From positions 1-49,141 of the forward strand of contig NZ_LMCY01000039.1 of NCBI RefSeq assembly GCF_001425685.1: 49,141 bases of DNA, read 5' to 3'. Below, in pieces: positions 8,531 to 16,925 of the stretch (position 1 is its first letter; every line of letters begins with the position of its first letter). Under the pieces are notes generated by a model. That model ran no database searches and had not been told where the DNA came from. It saw nothing but the letters and a program-made list of their open reading frames with translations. This DNA comes from Massilia sp. Root335. Its GTDB lineage: Bacteria; Pseudomonadota; Gammaproteobacteria; Burkholderiales; Burkholderiaceae_D. The position numbers and the translations under genes were made by a program.

Positions 8531-9901
8531 TTACAGCCAGCCCTTCGTAGCCATCTGTTCGAGGACGTAGCGCGCGATCAGCCAGTTCTCGAACGGGGTC
8601 GGGTGCACGTCGTCGGCGAACATGTAGTGGCTGACGTCGCCGGCGATCACGTTCTTCGCGTTGCAGACGAGCGACGTCGTGCCCAGTGCGTTCGGGCCGC
8701 AGGCCGGGGTCGACGTGTTCGTCAGCCCGTACGGGGCCGGGTTGATGACTTCGTCGTGGCTGACGCTCCACAGGTCGACGTACAGGACCTTGGGTTCGGT
8801 CGCGACACCGGCCTTGAGCTGGGCGTTGAACGCGTCGACGGCCGTCTTGATCAGGGCCTGGACGGCGGCCGGCTGCGATTTGCCCGACGGCGTCGAAGCC
8901 ACGTCCGGCAGGTTGTTCACGACGACGTAGTTCGCGCCCTTGGCGAGGATCTGCGTCTTGACGAGGGCCGCCAGCTGGGCACCTGCGGTCCCCATCGCGG
9001 TGACGACGCCCGCTGCGTTGGCGGTCAGGTAGTCGGCGCCCGCTTTCTGGCCGGCGGCCGTCGCGTCGGCCTGGGCCTTGACGACCATCGGACCATACAC
9101 GGTGGCCTGGGCGGCCGCGGTGTTGCCGGCCATGACGGCCGCGGTGACGGCGGCTTGCACGACGGACGTGTCCGTGTGGCCGGCACGCGCCGCTTCCGTC
9201 TGGATCGCGAGGCCGATGGCCTGGGCGGCCGTGGCCGGGTTCGTCGCACCGGCGGCCAGCTGCGTCGTCAGCGAAACGGCAAACGCTTGCGAGCCGGCGG
9301 CGGTGCCGGCGGCGGTGGCGCTGGCCGACAGTTGGCCCATCAGGAACAGGATGTCATTGCCGCCGGCCAGGACCGTCACCAGCTCGGTGCCGCTGAACTT
9401 GCCGCCGGTCTTGGCCAGGTGGTTCGCGATCTGCGTCACCACCGGCACGGTCGTCTGGCCCAGCGGCGAGCCGGCGGCCGCGTTGCCGGGGCCGACCGGA
9501 TTCGTCACGCGCGAGCCGCCCTGCGCATAGTTGAGACAGTTGGTGTTGAACGTGACGGGCACGGAGAAGCCCTTGGTCGCGTCGCCTTGCAGGCCCGTCT
9601 GGGCCGGGCACGGTGCCGGCAGGTTCAGCTGGGCGGCGACGAATTCGGTCCAGTTCTTGCCCGTCAGGTCCGGGCTGATCGCCGTGTTGTCGCCGTTGAT
9701 CGTGAACTTGCCACCGCCCAGTGCCTTCACGCCGCCGACGGCATAGGTGCCGACGTCCGACAGGCTGTCGCCGAACGATACCTGGGCGCTGAACTTGGTT
9801 CCCGGGGTTTGATCGCCGCCGCGGGGGCTGGTGCTGCTGCCGCCGCAGGCCGACAGGACAGCAGCGGTCACCAGTGCGAGCGCGAATGAGGTCTTACGCA
9901 T
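8531..9901 (-). CDS. SGNH/GDSL lipoprotein esterase with Ala-rich insertion
   Basis: The 456-residue protein has a lipoprotein signal with lipobox L-S-A-C (C19) and a Gly/Ser/Thr linker. GDSL block I is FGDSLSDVGTYAVGG with nucleophile S46, block III is AGGNDILF, and the catalytic Asp/His pair is in ADDVHPTPFENWLIA near the C-terminus. It should be an outer-membrane-anchored or surface esterase/lipase. Roughly 135 residues between GGND and NLPDVAS are Ala/Thr/Val-rich and look helical, longer than usual at this place. AGGAGA precedes the ATG. It is followed by ompW and preceded by a second lipoprotein esterase on the same strand. Substrate is unknown. Confidence 0.88.
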   Translation of the reverse strand: MRKTSFALALVTAAVLSACGGSSTSPRGGDQTPGTKFSAQVSFGDSLSDVGTYAVGGVKALGGGKFTINGDNTAISPDLTGKNWTEFVAAQLNLPAPCPAQTGLQGDATKGFSVPVTFNTNCLNYAQGGSRVTNPVGPGNAAAGSPLGQTTVPVVTQIANHLAKTGGKFSGTELVTVLAGGNDILFLMGQLSASATAAGTAAGSQAFAVSLTTQLAAGATNPATAAQAIGLAIQTEAARAGHTDTSVVQAAVTAAVMAGNTAAAQATVYGPMVVKAQADATAAGQKAGADYLTANAAGVVTAMGTAGAQLAALVKTQILAKGANYVVVNNLPDVASTPSGKSQPAAVQALIKTAVDAFNAQLKAGVATEPKVLYVDLWSVSHDEVINPAPYGLTNTSTPACGPNALGTTSLVCNAKNVIAGDVSHYMFADDVHPTPFENWLIARYVLEQMATKGWL

Positions 9902-10062
9902 TGTGTCTCCTAAAGAAATTTTTCTTCTGCAACGAACGGCCGTGCTATTCGTGTATTAACTAATATGCCAGTGTTCAGCATCGTTGTATAGAGAAAACCT
10001 TTGTCGTACGCCGGCAACAACAGCTGGTTTTTTTCCGGTAGAGACGAGGCCGGCAGCGGCCG

Positions 10063-10071
10063 ATTATAGCA
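10063..10071 (-). promoter_or_regulatory. Extended -10 promoter for the SGNH esterase gene
   Basis: On the minus strand this reads TGCTATAAT, a perfect extended -10. No good -35 is seen at the normal spacing. It lies in the 192-bp gap between the two esterase genes and would give a leader of about 155 bases, which is clearly more AT-rich near the start codon. Confidence 0.4.
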
Positions 10072-10093
10072 ACGCTGCCAGCCTGTTTTTGAC

Positions 10094-11605
10094 TCAATGT
10101 GACAATGTTGACTGAAAATAATCGCGCGTCGCCGCCATGCAGAATGGGGCCACGAGGCCGGCGTGGTAGGTAGACGACACGGCATCGTCGCCCGAGGCCG
10201 CGCGCAGGATCGCCTTGGCGGCCACGAAGCCCGCCTTGGCCGAGCGGTACGGGTCGTTCAGGCCGGGTGTGTCGTCGATGTCCAGCAGCGTGATGTTGCT
10301 GCCGCGCGCACTGAAATAGCTCGCCGCCGCCGTCGCGTTAAAGAACGGCACGACGGGATCGGCATGGCCGCCGCACAGCATCGTCGGCGCGCCCGGCATA
10401 TAGCTGCGCAGGTCATTGCGCACGAGCCATTTGCGCAGGTTGTGGGCCGGAGCACAGGCCAGCGGCGCGGTCGCGCTCTGGTCGCACGGGTGGGATGCCA
10501 GGTCGGCCAGGTAGCCGTTGCGGTAATCCGTGCGGATCAGGTTGTTGGCGCCGAAATATTGCGTATAGCCGGCCGCCTGCGGCTGCGAATTCGCGGCGAA
10601 CAGTGCCGTGGCGGGCAGCTTGCCCTGGTCGACGAGATCGCTGCTGCCGAGGCTGCCCGGCACCAGGTCGGCGATCGTGGCGGCATACGGGGCCTCGTAG
10701 ATGTCGGACGGCGTCGTGTACAGCGCAGCGCTGGCGTGCTGGCCGGCGTTGACGATCATCGGCACGATCACGGTGGCGCCGTTGCGCGGCGCGCCGCCGA
10801 ACAGGTCGTCGCCGAAACGGGCGAGCGCGTACGGACCCGACATGCCGGACGCCGCCGTCACGTTGAACTCGTTCGTGCCCAGGTCCTGCATGGCGCGCTG
10901 CGTGGCCAGCGCCACATAGCCGCCCTGCGAATAACCGGTGACCATCAGCTTGCCCGAATCCTTCGCGCCGATCGCCGTGAACGAGGTGCGCGCGGCGCGC
11001 AGGGCGTCGATCATGTCGGCGGCCTGCGCGACGCGGTCGAGATACGGGTGATAGCCGAGCGAGGAGCCGCTGTAGCCCGTGTAGTTCGGCGCCACGACGA
11101 TGAAGCCCTGCGCCGCGAACACGGCCGCCGCCAGGCGGGCTTCCGTGTTGTTGGCGATGTCGGCCATGTCGTAGGATTTCTGCAGCGAGGTGCCGTGCGC
11201 ATACAGCACGACGGGACGCGAGTTGCTGCACGAGTTGCCGCCGCCCGTGGGCACGAAGACGGCGGCGCTGCCATCCGTCGCTTCGCCGGCGCCGCCGACG
11301 GTGTTGTAGTGCACGCGGTACACGGACACCGAGCACTGCGGCTGGCCCGCGACGGCGAGGGTGCCCTGCTGTGCCGCTTCGAGGAAGCCGGCCAGCACGG
11401 TGGGGGTCAAGGTGGGCAGGCTGGCGCCGCCGATATTGACGGCCACGGAGGCCGCCTGGCCCACGAGGCTGCCGCGGGTCGGGAGGGGCAGCGGATCGGG
11501 ATTGACGACGCCGGTCGGCGTGCCGCCGGCGGTGGTGCCGCCGCTGCAAGCGGCAAGCAGATAGCCCAGCCCGAGGCTGCAGGCCAGGTTGAACAGGGAA
11601 CGCAT
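10094..11605 (-). CDS. Lipoprotein alpha/beta-hydrolase (secretory-lipase-like esterase)
   Basis: The 503-residue precursor has a lipobox L-A-A-C (C20) followed by a Gly/Thr-rich stretch. The hydrolase body has the oxyanion-region HGTS (LYAHGTS), the nucleophile elbow GYSQGG (S226) and the acid-region GGHADPVVP. Similarity in layout is to bacterial relatives of fungal secretory lipases. The catalytic histidine is less certain; H in TYHAGLVAPFC near the C-terminus is one candidate. Extra cysteine pairs (for example NSCSNS and HPCDQSATAPLACAP) suggest disulfides, fitting an exported protein. It lies downstream of sua5 on the same strand after a 172-bp gap containing a hairpin, so it probably has its own promoter. 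Confidence 0.82.
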   Translation of the reverse strand: MRSLFNLACSLGLGYLLAACSGGTTAGGTPTGVVNPDPLPLPTRGSLVGQAASVAVNIGGASLPTLTPTVLAGFLEAAQQGTLAVAGQPQCSVSVYRVHYNTVGGAGEATDGSAAVFVPTGGGNSCSNSRPVVLYAHGTSLQKSYDMADIANNTEARLAAAVFAAQGFIVVAPNYTGYSGSSLGYHPYLDRVAQAADMIDALRAARTSFTAIGAKDSGKLMVTGYSQGGYVALATQRAMQDLGTNEFNVTAASGMSGPYALARFGDDLFGGAPRNGATVIVPMIVNAGQHASAALYTTPSDIYEAPYAATIADLVPGSLGSSDLVDQGKLPATALFAANSQPQAAGYTQYFGANNLIRTDYRNGYLADLASHPCDQSATAPLACAPAHNLRKWLVRNDLRSYMPGAPTMLCGGHADPVVPFFNATAAASYFSARGSNITLLDIDDTPGLNDPYRSAKAGFVAAKAILRAASGDDAVSSTYHAGLVAPFCMAATRDYFQSTLSH

Positions 11606-11706
11606 GGATGTCCTTCGACTGACGGATGACTAAAACGGCAAGCGCCGGCGCGCATCGGTGGACAACGAATGGCGGGGAAAGGTCCGCGTGGAGGCGGCGC
11701 AGGCGC

Positions 11707-11730
11707 GCAATGCCCGACACCGGGCATTGC
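11707..11730. repeat. 10-bp stem hairpin after sua5
   Basis: GCAATGCCCG and CGGGCATTGC form a perfect stem with a four-base loop, 47 bp beyond the sua5 stop. There is no T-run, so a factor-independent terminator is possible but not shown. The rest of 11606-11777 shows nothing else I can support. Confidence 0.5.
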
Positions 11731-11777
11731 CGCCAAGGATGCACCGGGCGGGCGATTTTGGGAAGATTCCGAACGGA

Positions 11778-12815
11778 TTACAGCGCGGGAGTGTTGTTTA
11801 TCAACCCGTGCACGATGCCCGTCGAGCCATGCGCGGCGCGGCGCAGGCGGTCGTTGACGCCCAGCCAGGGGCCGTCCTGCGGCGGCGCCTCGACGAGGAT
11901 GACGTCGGCGGCAGTACCGTCCATCGCCCGCAGCGCCGCGTACAGGGCGTGCGCGAAACCTTCCGGCGAGGCGGGCAGCCGCACGGCCGCGTGGGTGGCC
12001 GGCAGGTCCGAATAATGGATCAGGGCGACCTTGCGCCCCGCCGCCTGCAACCTGGACAAGGTGCCGGCCAACGTCGCCGTGTCCTGCATCGCGACGGGCG
12101 TGTGCGGCGCGTAATGCGATTCCAGCGTGCCGGAGGCGCGGGGCGCGGCGGCATCCGGACGGGCCGGCACCTGGTCGATCACGGCCGCGATGGCATCGAG
12201 CGAGATATGACCCGGACGCAGCAGCACCGGACCGTGCGTGGCCAGCCGGGACAAATCGACGATCGTCGATTCGATGCCGACCTCGCTCTGCCCGCCATCC
12301 AGCACGAAGGCGATGCGGCCGCATTCTCCGATGTCGTCGGCGAACTCGTCGCGCACGTGCTGGGCCGTCGTCGGGCTGACGGCGCCGAATTTATTGGCGG
12401 ACGGCGCGGCGATGCCGCCCTTCCCGCCCTTGAACGCTTGCAGCAGCCGGATGGCGACGGGATGCGACGGACAGCGGATGCCGACCGTGTCCTGGCCGCC
12501 CGAGACGGCGTCCGGGATGTGCGGCGCGCGTTTTAAAATCATCGTCAGCGGACCGGGCCAGAAGGCGTCGGCCAGCTGGCGCGCTTCCGACGGGATGTCG
12601 GTGGCCCAGTAGTCGAGATCCGCGCCGGGCGCCACGTGCACGATCACGGGGTGATCCTGCGGCCGGCCCTTGGCGGCGTAGATCGCGGCAACGGCGGCCG
12701 GGTTCTCCGCGTCGGCGCCGAGGCCGTACACGGTCTCGGTCGGCAACGCGACGAGCCGGCCGGCCTCCAGCGCGCGCGCGGCGGCGTCGATCGCATCCGT
12801 CACGGCGCGCTTCAC
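11778..12815 (-). CDS. sua5: L-threonylcarbamoyladenylate synthase, long Sua5 form
   Basis: The 345-residue enzyme condenses threonine, bicarbonate and ATP to threonylcarbamoyl-AMP, the precursor of t6A37 in tRNA. The YrdC domain spans about 1-205 (LPTETVYGLGADA, KGRPQDHPVIVHV, FWPGPLTMIL, SANKFGAVSPTTAQHV). A C-terminal Sua5 domain follows (SGTLESHYAPHTPV to the end), so this is the long form and not the short TsaC. The start is GTG at 12815, overlapping the purK stop as GTGA, which implies coupled translation. The frame is open upstream inside purK, but only from this GTG does family similarity begin. It is the last gene of the pur run. Confidence 0.9.
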   Translation of the reverse strand: MKRAVTDAIDAAARALEAGRLVALPTETVYGLGADAENPAAVAAIYAAKGRPQDHPVIVHVAPGADLDYWATDIPSEARQLADAFWPGPLTMILKRAPHIPDAVSGGQDTVGIRCPSHPVAIRLLQAFKGGKGGIAAPSANKFGAVSPTTAQHVRDEFADDIGECGRIAFVLDGGQSEVGIESTIVDLSRLATHGPVLLRPGHISLDAIAAVIDQVPARPDAAAPRASGTLESHYAPHTPVAMQDTATLAGTLSRLQAAGRKVALIHYSDLPATHAAVRLPASPEGFAHALYAALRAMDGTAADVILVEAPPQDGPWLGVNDRLRRAAHGSTGIVHGLINNTPAL

Positions 12816-14008
12816 AGCCTGATTTCCAGGATGGCGCAGGCCTGCTCGAAACTCGCCCGGGCTTCCGGCAAGGTGGGCGCGACGAACGTCACGTGCCCCA
12901 TCTTGCGGCCGCGGCGCGGGTCGGTCTTGCCGTACAGGTGCAGGTTGGCGCCGGGCAGCGCCAGCACCCGGTCCCACGCCGGTTCGCGCGCGCCGTCGCC
13001 ATCGCCCTCGAACCACACGTCGCCGAGGATGTTCAGCATGACGGCCGGCGAATGCTGGCGCACTTCGCCCAGCGGCAGTTTCGCCATCGCCCTGACCTGC
13101 TGGGCGAACTGGCTCGTGATGCAGGCGTCCATCGTGTAATGGCCGCTGTTGTGCGGCCGCGGCGCCATCTCGTTGACGACGAGCGAGCCATCCGTCAACA
13201 CGAAGAATTCGATGCACAGCACGCCGACATAACCGAGCTCGGCCACGATGGCGCGCGCGGCATCCTGCGCCTTGCGCGCGCATTCATCCGACACGTTCGG
13301 GCCAGGCACCGTCGTCGTGAACAGGATGCCGTCGCGGTGCACGTTCTCCGCGATCGGGTAGACGACCGACTGGCCATCCGCCCCGCGCGCCGTCAGCACC
13401 GACACCTCATAGGCGAGCGGCAGCATCTTCTCGAGCAGGCAGGTCACGCGGCCCATCGCTTCGAACGCGGCGCGCACGTCCTCGCGCGTGCGCACACGCA
13501 CCTGCCCCTTGCCGTCGTAACCCATGCGCACGGTTTTCAGGATGCCGGGCAACAGGTCGTCGGCGATCGCGGCGACGTCGGCGTCGCTCGCGATCACCTT
13601 GTGCGGCGCCGGCATCACGCCGGACTTGCCCGCGCAGGCGACGAAGAACGATTTTTCCGCGATGCGGTCCTGGGCGACGGAGACGCCATGCGCATCCGGC
13701 GCCACGAACACCTGTTGCGCGAGGCGCGACAGGCTGGCGGCCGGAACGTTTTCGAACTCCGTCGTGACGGCCACGCATTGCGCGGCCAGCGCATCCAGGC
13801 CGGCGGCATCCTCGTAGCCGGCCTCGACGAGGCGCTCGGCCACCTGGCCGGCCGGGCAATCGTTCGACGGCTCCAGCACGGCCACGCGGTAACCCATCGC
13901 CTGCGCGGCGTGGGCGAACATGCGGCCCAGCTGGCCGCCGCCCATCACGCCGAGCCAGGCCGGTTCGGCCGCGGCGGGGAGAAAAACTGGGGACTTCGTA
14001 TTACTCAT
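12812..14008 (-). CDS. purK: 5-(carboxyamino)imidazole ribonucleotide synthase
   Basis: This 398-residue ATP-grasp enzyme makes N5-CAIR from AIR, bicarbonate and ATP in purine synthesis. Seen are GVMGGGQLGRMFAHAAQAMGY at the N-terminus, the ATP-grasp loop KTVRMGYDGKGQ, and the metal-site region CIEFFVLTDGSLVVNEMAPRPHNSGHYTMDAC. The start codon ATG shares one base with the purE stop (TGATG), and its own stop overlaps sua5, so the three are translationally linked. The product is the substrate of PurE, encoded just upstream. The length is normal. Confidence 0.95.
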   Translation of the reverse strand: MSNTKSPVFLPAAAEPAWLGVMGGGQLGRMFAHAAQAMGYRVAVLEPSNDCPAGQVAERLVEAGYEDAAGLDALAAQCVAVTTEFENVPAASLSRLAQQVFVAPDAHGVSVAQDRIAEKSFFVACAGKSGVMPAPHKVIASDADVAAIADDLLPGILKTVRMGYDGKGQVRVRTREDVRAAFEAMGRVTCLLEKMLPLAYEVSVLTARGADGQSVVYPIAENVHRDGILFTTTVPGPNVSDECARKAQDAARAIVAELGYVGVLCIEFFVLTDGSLVVNEMAPRPHNSGHYTMDACITSQFAQQVRAMAKLPLGEVRQHSPAVMLNILGDVWFEGDGDGAREPAWDRVLALPGANLHLYGKTDPRRGRKMGHVTFVAPTLPEARASFEQACAILEIRL

Positions 14009-14511
14009 CAGTCGTTCACGGGCAGGGTCATGGCCTTGGCGGCGGCGGTCTGTTGCAACCGGAATTGTTCCAGCTGGCCTGCCAGGGCGTCGTCGGTGGT
14101 GGCGATGATGGCGATCGCCGTCAGCGCGGCATTCGCGGCGCCGGCTTCGCCGATGGCGAAGGTCGACACCGGCACGCCTTTCGGCATCTGCACGATCGAC
14201 AGCAGCGAATCTTCGCCGCGCAGGTATTTCGACGGCACGGGCACGCCCAGCACCGGCACGACGGTCTTCGCGGCCACCATGCCCGGCAGGTGCGCGGCGC
14301 CGCCGGCGCCGGCGATGATGGCGCGCAGGCCGCGCGAGCGTGCGCTTTCCGCATACGCGAACATCTCGTCCGGCATGCGGTGCGCCGAGATCACCTGCGC
14401 TTCGAACGGCACGCCGAACTGCTTCAGCATGGCGCAGGCGTGCTGCATCACGTCCCAGTCGGAACTGGAGCCCATGATCACGCCGACGAGCGGCTTGTTC
14501 TGTTCCGCCAT
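14008..14511 (-). CDS. purE: N5-carboxyaminoimidazole ribonucleotide mutase (class I PurE)
   Basis: The 167-residue mutase moves the carboxyl group of N5-CAIR to give CAIR. The class I signature is clear: GVIMGSSSDWDVMQHA (10-25) and ISAHRMPDEMFAYA with the catalytic histidine H44, then AGAGGAAHLPGM. The ATG at 14511 follows the purC stop by two bases and has AAGG in the purC tail as ribosome site; a TTG two codons earlier is less likely. Presence of PurK confirms the two-step bacterial route. Confidence 0.95.
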   Translation of the reverse strand: MAEQNKPLVGVIMGSSSDWDVMQHACAMLKQFGVPFEAQVISAHRMPDEMFAYAESARSRGLRAIIAGAGGAAHLPGMVAAKTVVPVLGVPVPSKYLRGEDSLLSIVQMPKGVPVSTFAIGEAGAANAALTAIAIIATTDDALAGQLEQFRLQQTAAAKAMTLPVND

Positions 14512-14513
14512 CG

Positions 14514-15410
14514 TCAAACCTTCAGCTTCTCGCCGGTCAGGCGTTCGATGGCTTCGAAGTACTTGGCCTGGGTCTTGTCGATGACGTCCTGCGGCAGCGC
14601 CGGTGCCGGCGGGGTCTTGTGCCAGTCGGTCAGGGTTTCCAGGTAGTCGCGCACGAACTGCTTGTCGTACGACGGCGGCGACATGTCCGGCGCGTACGAG
14701 TCCGCCGGCCAGAAGCGCGACGAATCGGCGGTCAGGACTTCGTCCATCAGGTGCAGCACGCCGTTCTCGTCGAGCCCGAATTCGAACTTGGTGTCGGCGA
14801 TGATGATGCCGCGCGTGGCCGCGTAGTCGGCCGCGGTCTTGTACAGCTGGATGCTGATGTCGCGGATCTTGTTGGCCAGTTCCGAGCCGATGCGCTGCTC
14901 CATGTCGGCGAAGCTGATGTTCTCGTCGTGCTCGCCCAGGTCGGCCTTGGCGGCCGGGGTGAACAGCGGCTCGGGCAATTTATCCGCCTGGCGCAGGCCG
15001 GCCGGCAACTGGATGCCGCAGACGGCGCCGGTGGCCTGGTAATCCTTCCAGCCGGAACCGATGATGTAGCCGCGCACGACGGCTTCGACGAGGATCGGCT
15101 TCAGGCGCTTGGCCACGACGGCGCGGCCTTTCACCTGCTCCACTTCCTCGGGTGCGACCACGGATTCCGGCGCCACGCCGGTCAGGTGGTTCGGCACGAT
15201 GTGGCCGAGCTTTTCGAACCAGAAATCGCTCATCTGGTTCAGCACCATGCCCTTGCCGGGAATCGGTTCGTTCATGACGACGTCGAAGGCCGACAGGCGG
15301 TCGGTCGTGACGATCAGGATCTTGTCGTCGCCGACGGCGTAGTTGTCACGGACCTTGCCATGGCCCAGCAGTGGCAGGGAGGAAATAGTGGATTGGTAGA
15401 GGCTTTTCAT
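14514..15410 (-). CDS. purC: Phosphoribosylaminoimidazole-succinocarboxamide synthase
   Basis: The 298-residue enzyme joins aspartate to CAIR with ATP. Seen are LPLLGHGKVRDNYAVGDDKILIVTTDRLSAFDVVM at the N-terminus, VEAVVRGYIIGSGWKDY, and the central ADTKFEFGLDENG with a C-terminal LTDWHKTPPAPALP. This longer form is the one typical of many betaproteobacteria and yeasts rather than the 237-residue E. coli type. I chose the ATG at 15410 from family alignment; the Shine-Dalgarno is poor (upstream bases are CCCCTCT on the coding strand). A TTG at 15443 is the only alternative. Confidence 0.93.
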   Translation of the reverse strand: MKSLYQSTISSLPLLGHGKVRDNYAVGDDKILIVTTDRLSAFDVVMNEPIPGKGMVLNQMSDFWFEKLGHIVPNHLTGVAPESVVAPEEVEQVKGRAVVAKRLKPILVEAVVRGYIIGSGWKDYQATGAVCGIQLPAGLRQADKLPEPLFTPAAKADLGEHDENISFADMEQRIGSELANKIRDISIQLYKTAADYAATRGIIIADTKFEFGLDENGVLHLMDEVLTADSSRFWPADSYAPDMSPPSYDKQFVRDYLETLTDWHKTPPAPALPQDVIDKTQAKYFEAIERLTGEKLKV

Positions 15411-15575
15411 AGAGGGGATATCTTGATAAAGCGAAACCGGCAAAGGTGCCGGTCGGATGGGCGGCGGTTGGGAGAACCGGTGCCAAAGCGATATTTTACG
15501 TGATTCCTACGTCATCGTCGTCAAAAGCAAACGATGGGCAGATGGGAGCAACCGTAGAAGCGACCGCAAAACGAC

Positions 15576-15655
15576 CGTCGCCCCTGCGAAGGCAGGGGCC
15601 CAATTTCGTGGCACAGCCGAGGAAACTGGATCCCCGCCTGCGCGGGGACGACGAT
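15576..15655. repeat. REP-like paired inverted repeat, copy 2
   Basis: The left arm GTCGCCCCTGCGAAGGCAG runs on into GGGCCCAA, and the right arm is GGATCCCCGCCTGCGCGGGG followed by ACGACG. Each arm folds on itself and the two are inverted relative to each other, as in copies 1 and 3. It fills the middle of the 285-bp fba-purC gap. To its right, the nonamer AGTACGTGT occurs twice (about 15662 and 15681). No gene is evident in the gap. Confidence 0.7.
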
Positions 15656-15695
15656 TGTTAGAGTACGTGTCCTCGTCGACAGTACGTGTATTCGA

Positions 15696-16760
15696 TTACT
15701 GAACGATCTGCGCCAGTTCGCCAGCTTTATAGCGGTCCGCCATTTTCTCCAGCGGCATCGGCTTGATCTTGGCGGCCATGCCCTCGCAACCGAAGGAGAT
15801 ATAGCGCGCCTTGCAGATCTGCGTGGCCGCTTCGCGGGCCGGCTTCAGGTAATCGCGCGGGTCGAACTTGGACGGGTTCTCGAACAGGTATTTGCGGATC
15901 GCGGCCGTCATCGCCAGGCGGATGTCGGTGTCGATATTGATCTTGCGGACGCCGTGCTTGATGCCTTCCTGGATTTCCTCGACCGGCACGCCATAGGTTT
16001 CCTTCATGTCGCCGCCGAATTCGCGGATGATGGCCAGCAGCTCCTGCGGCACGGACGACGAACCGTGCATCACGAGGTGCGTGTTCGGGATGCGCGCGTG
16101 GATTTCCTTGATGCGGTCGATGGCGAGGATGTCGCCGGTCGGCTTGCGCGTGAATTTATACGCGCCGTGCGACGTGCCGATGGCGATGGCCAGCGCGTCG
16201 CACTGGGTGCGCGCGACGAAGTCGGCGGCCTGCGCGACGTCGGTCAGCAGCTCTTCGCGGGTCATGGTGCGGTCGGCGCCGTGGCCGTCTTCCTTGTCGC
16301 CCTTCATCGTTTCCAGCGAACCGAGCACGCCCAGTTCCGCTTCGACGGTGACGCCGATCGAGTGCGCGAACTTGACGACTTCCTTCGACACCTCGACGTT
16401 GTAGTCGTACGAGGCGACCGACTTGCCGTCCGCTTCCAGCGAGCCGTCCATCATGACGGAGGTGAAGCCCGAGCGGATCGCGGCCATGCAGACGGCCGGC
16501 GACTGCCCGTGGTCCTGGTGCATGACGACCGGGATGTGCGGGTAGGCTTCGACGGCGGCGTCGATCAGGTGGCGCAGGAAGGCTTCGCCGGCATATTTGC
16601 GGGCGCCGGCCGAAGCCTGCATGATCACCGGGCTGCCGGTCTGGTCGGCCGCGGCCATGATGGCCTGGACCTGCTCCAGGTTGTTGACGTTAAAAGCCGG
16701 CAGGCCGTAGCCGTGTTCGGCGGCATGGTCCAGCAGTTGACGCATTGATACGAGTGCCAT
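15696..16760 (-). CDS. fba: Class II fructose-bisphosphate aldolase
   Basis: The 354-residue zinc enzyme cleaves fructose 1,6-bisphosphate to DHAP and glyceraldehyde 3-phosphate and works in both glycolysis and gluconeogenesis. H81-Q-D83-H84 in VVMHQDHGQ holds the catalytic aspartate and a zinc ligand. GVTVEAELGVLGSLE, AIGTSHGAYKF and LVMHGSSSVP are class II blocks, and GVRKINIDTDIRLAMT is the phosphate-binding stretch. The length and motifs fit the Calvin-cycle subtype used by betaproteobacteria. It lies downstream of pyk with a 165-bp gap that contains a strong hairpin. Confidence 0.95.
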   Translation of the reverse strand: MALVSMRQLLDHAAEHGYGLPAFNVNNLEQVQAIMAAADQTGSPVIMQASAGARKYAGEAFLRHLIDAAVEAYPHIPVVMHQDHGQSPAVCMAAIRSGFTSVMMDGSLEADGKSVASYDYNVEVSKEVVKFAHSIGVTVEAELGVLGSLETMKGDKEDGHGADRTMTREELLTDVAQAADFVARTQCDALAIAIGTSHGAYKFTRKPTGDILAIDRIKEIHARIPNTHLVMHGSSSVPQELLAIIREFGGDMKETYGVPVEEIQEGIKHGVRKINIDTDIRLAMTAAIRKYLFENPSKFDPRDYLKPAREAATQICKARYISFGCEGMAAKIKPMPLEKMADRYKAGELAQIVQ

Positions 16761-16879
16761 GGTTTAGCTCCATAGGAATAAAGAAACCTTTCCGGGTCTC
16801 ACACCTGCTGCGCGCGCGTGCGCCTGGCCTCGCGCGACAGGCGCGTCAGCCATGCACATCACTTTCGTTCGACAGTCCG

Positions 16880-16904
16880 GCGCGGCCGCGGGTTGCGGCC
16901 GCGC
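16880..16904. repeat. Strong GC hairpin between pyk and fba
   Basis: GCGCGGCCGC (16880-16889) and GCGGCCGCGC (16895-16904) make a perfect 10-bp stem with a five-base loop, just after the pyk stop on the coding strand. No T-run follows. It may stabilise the pyk transcript end or cause partial termination before fba. Confidence 0.55.
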
Positions 16905-16925
16905 GCTCAGGTATTGAGCTCCCTC

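Noticed and set aside
15411..15695. Small gene in the purC-fba gap
   Set aside because: The open frames there run through the REP-like pair and have no ribosome site or family similarity.
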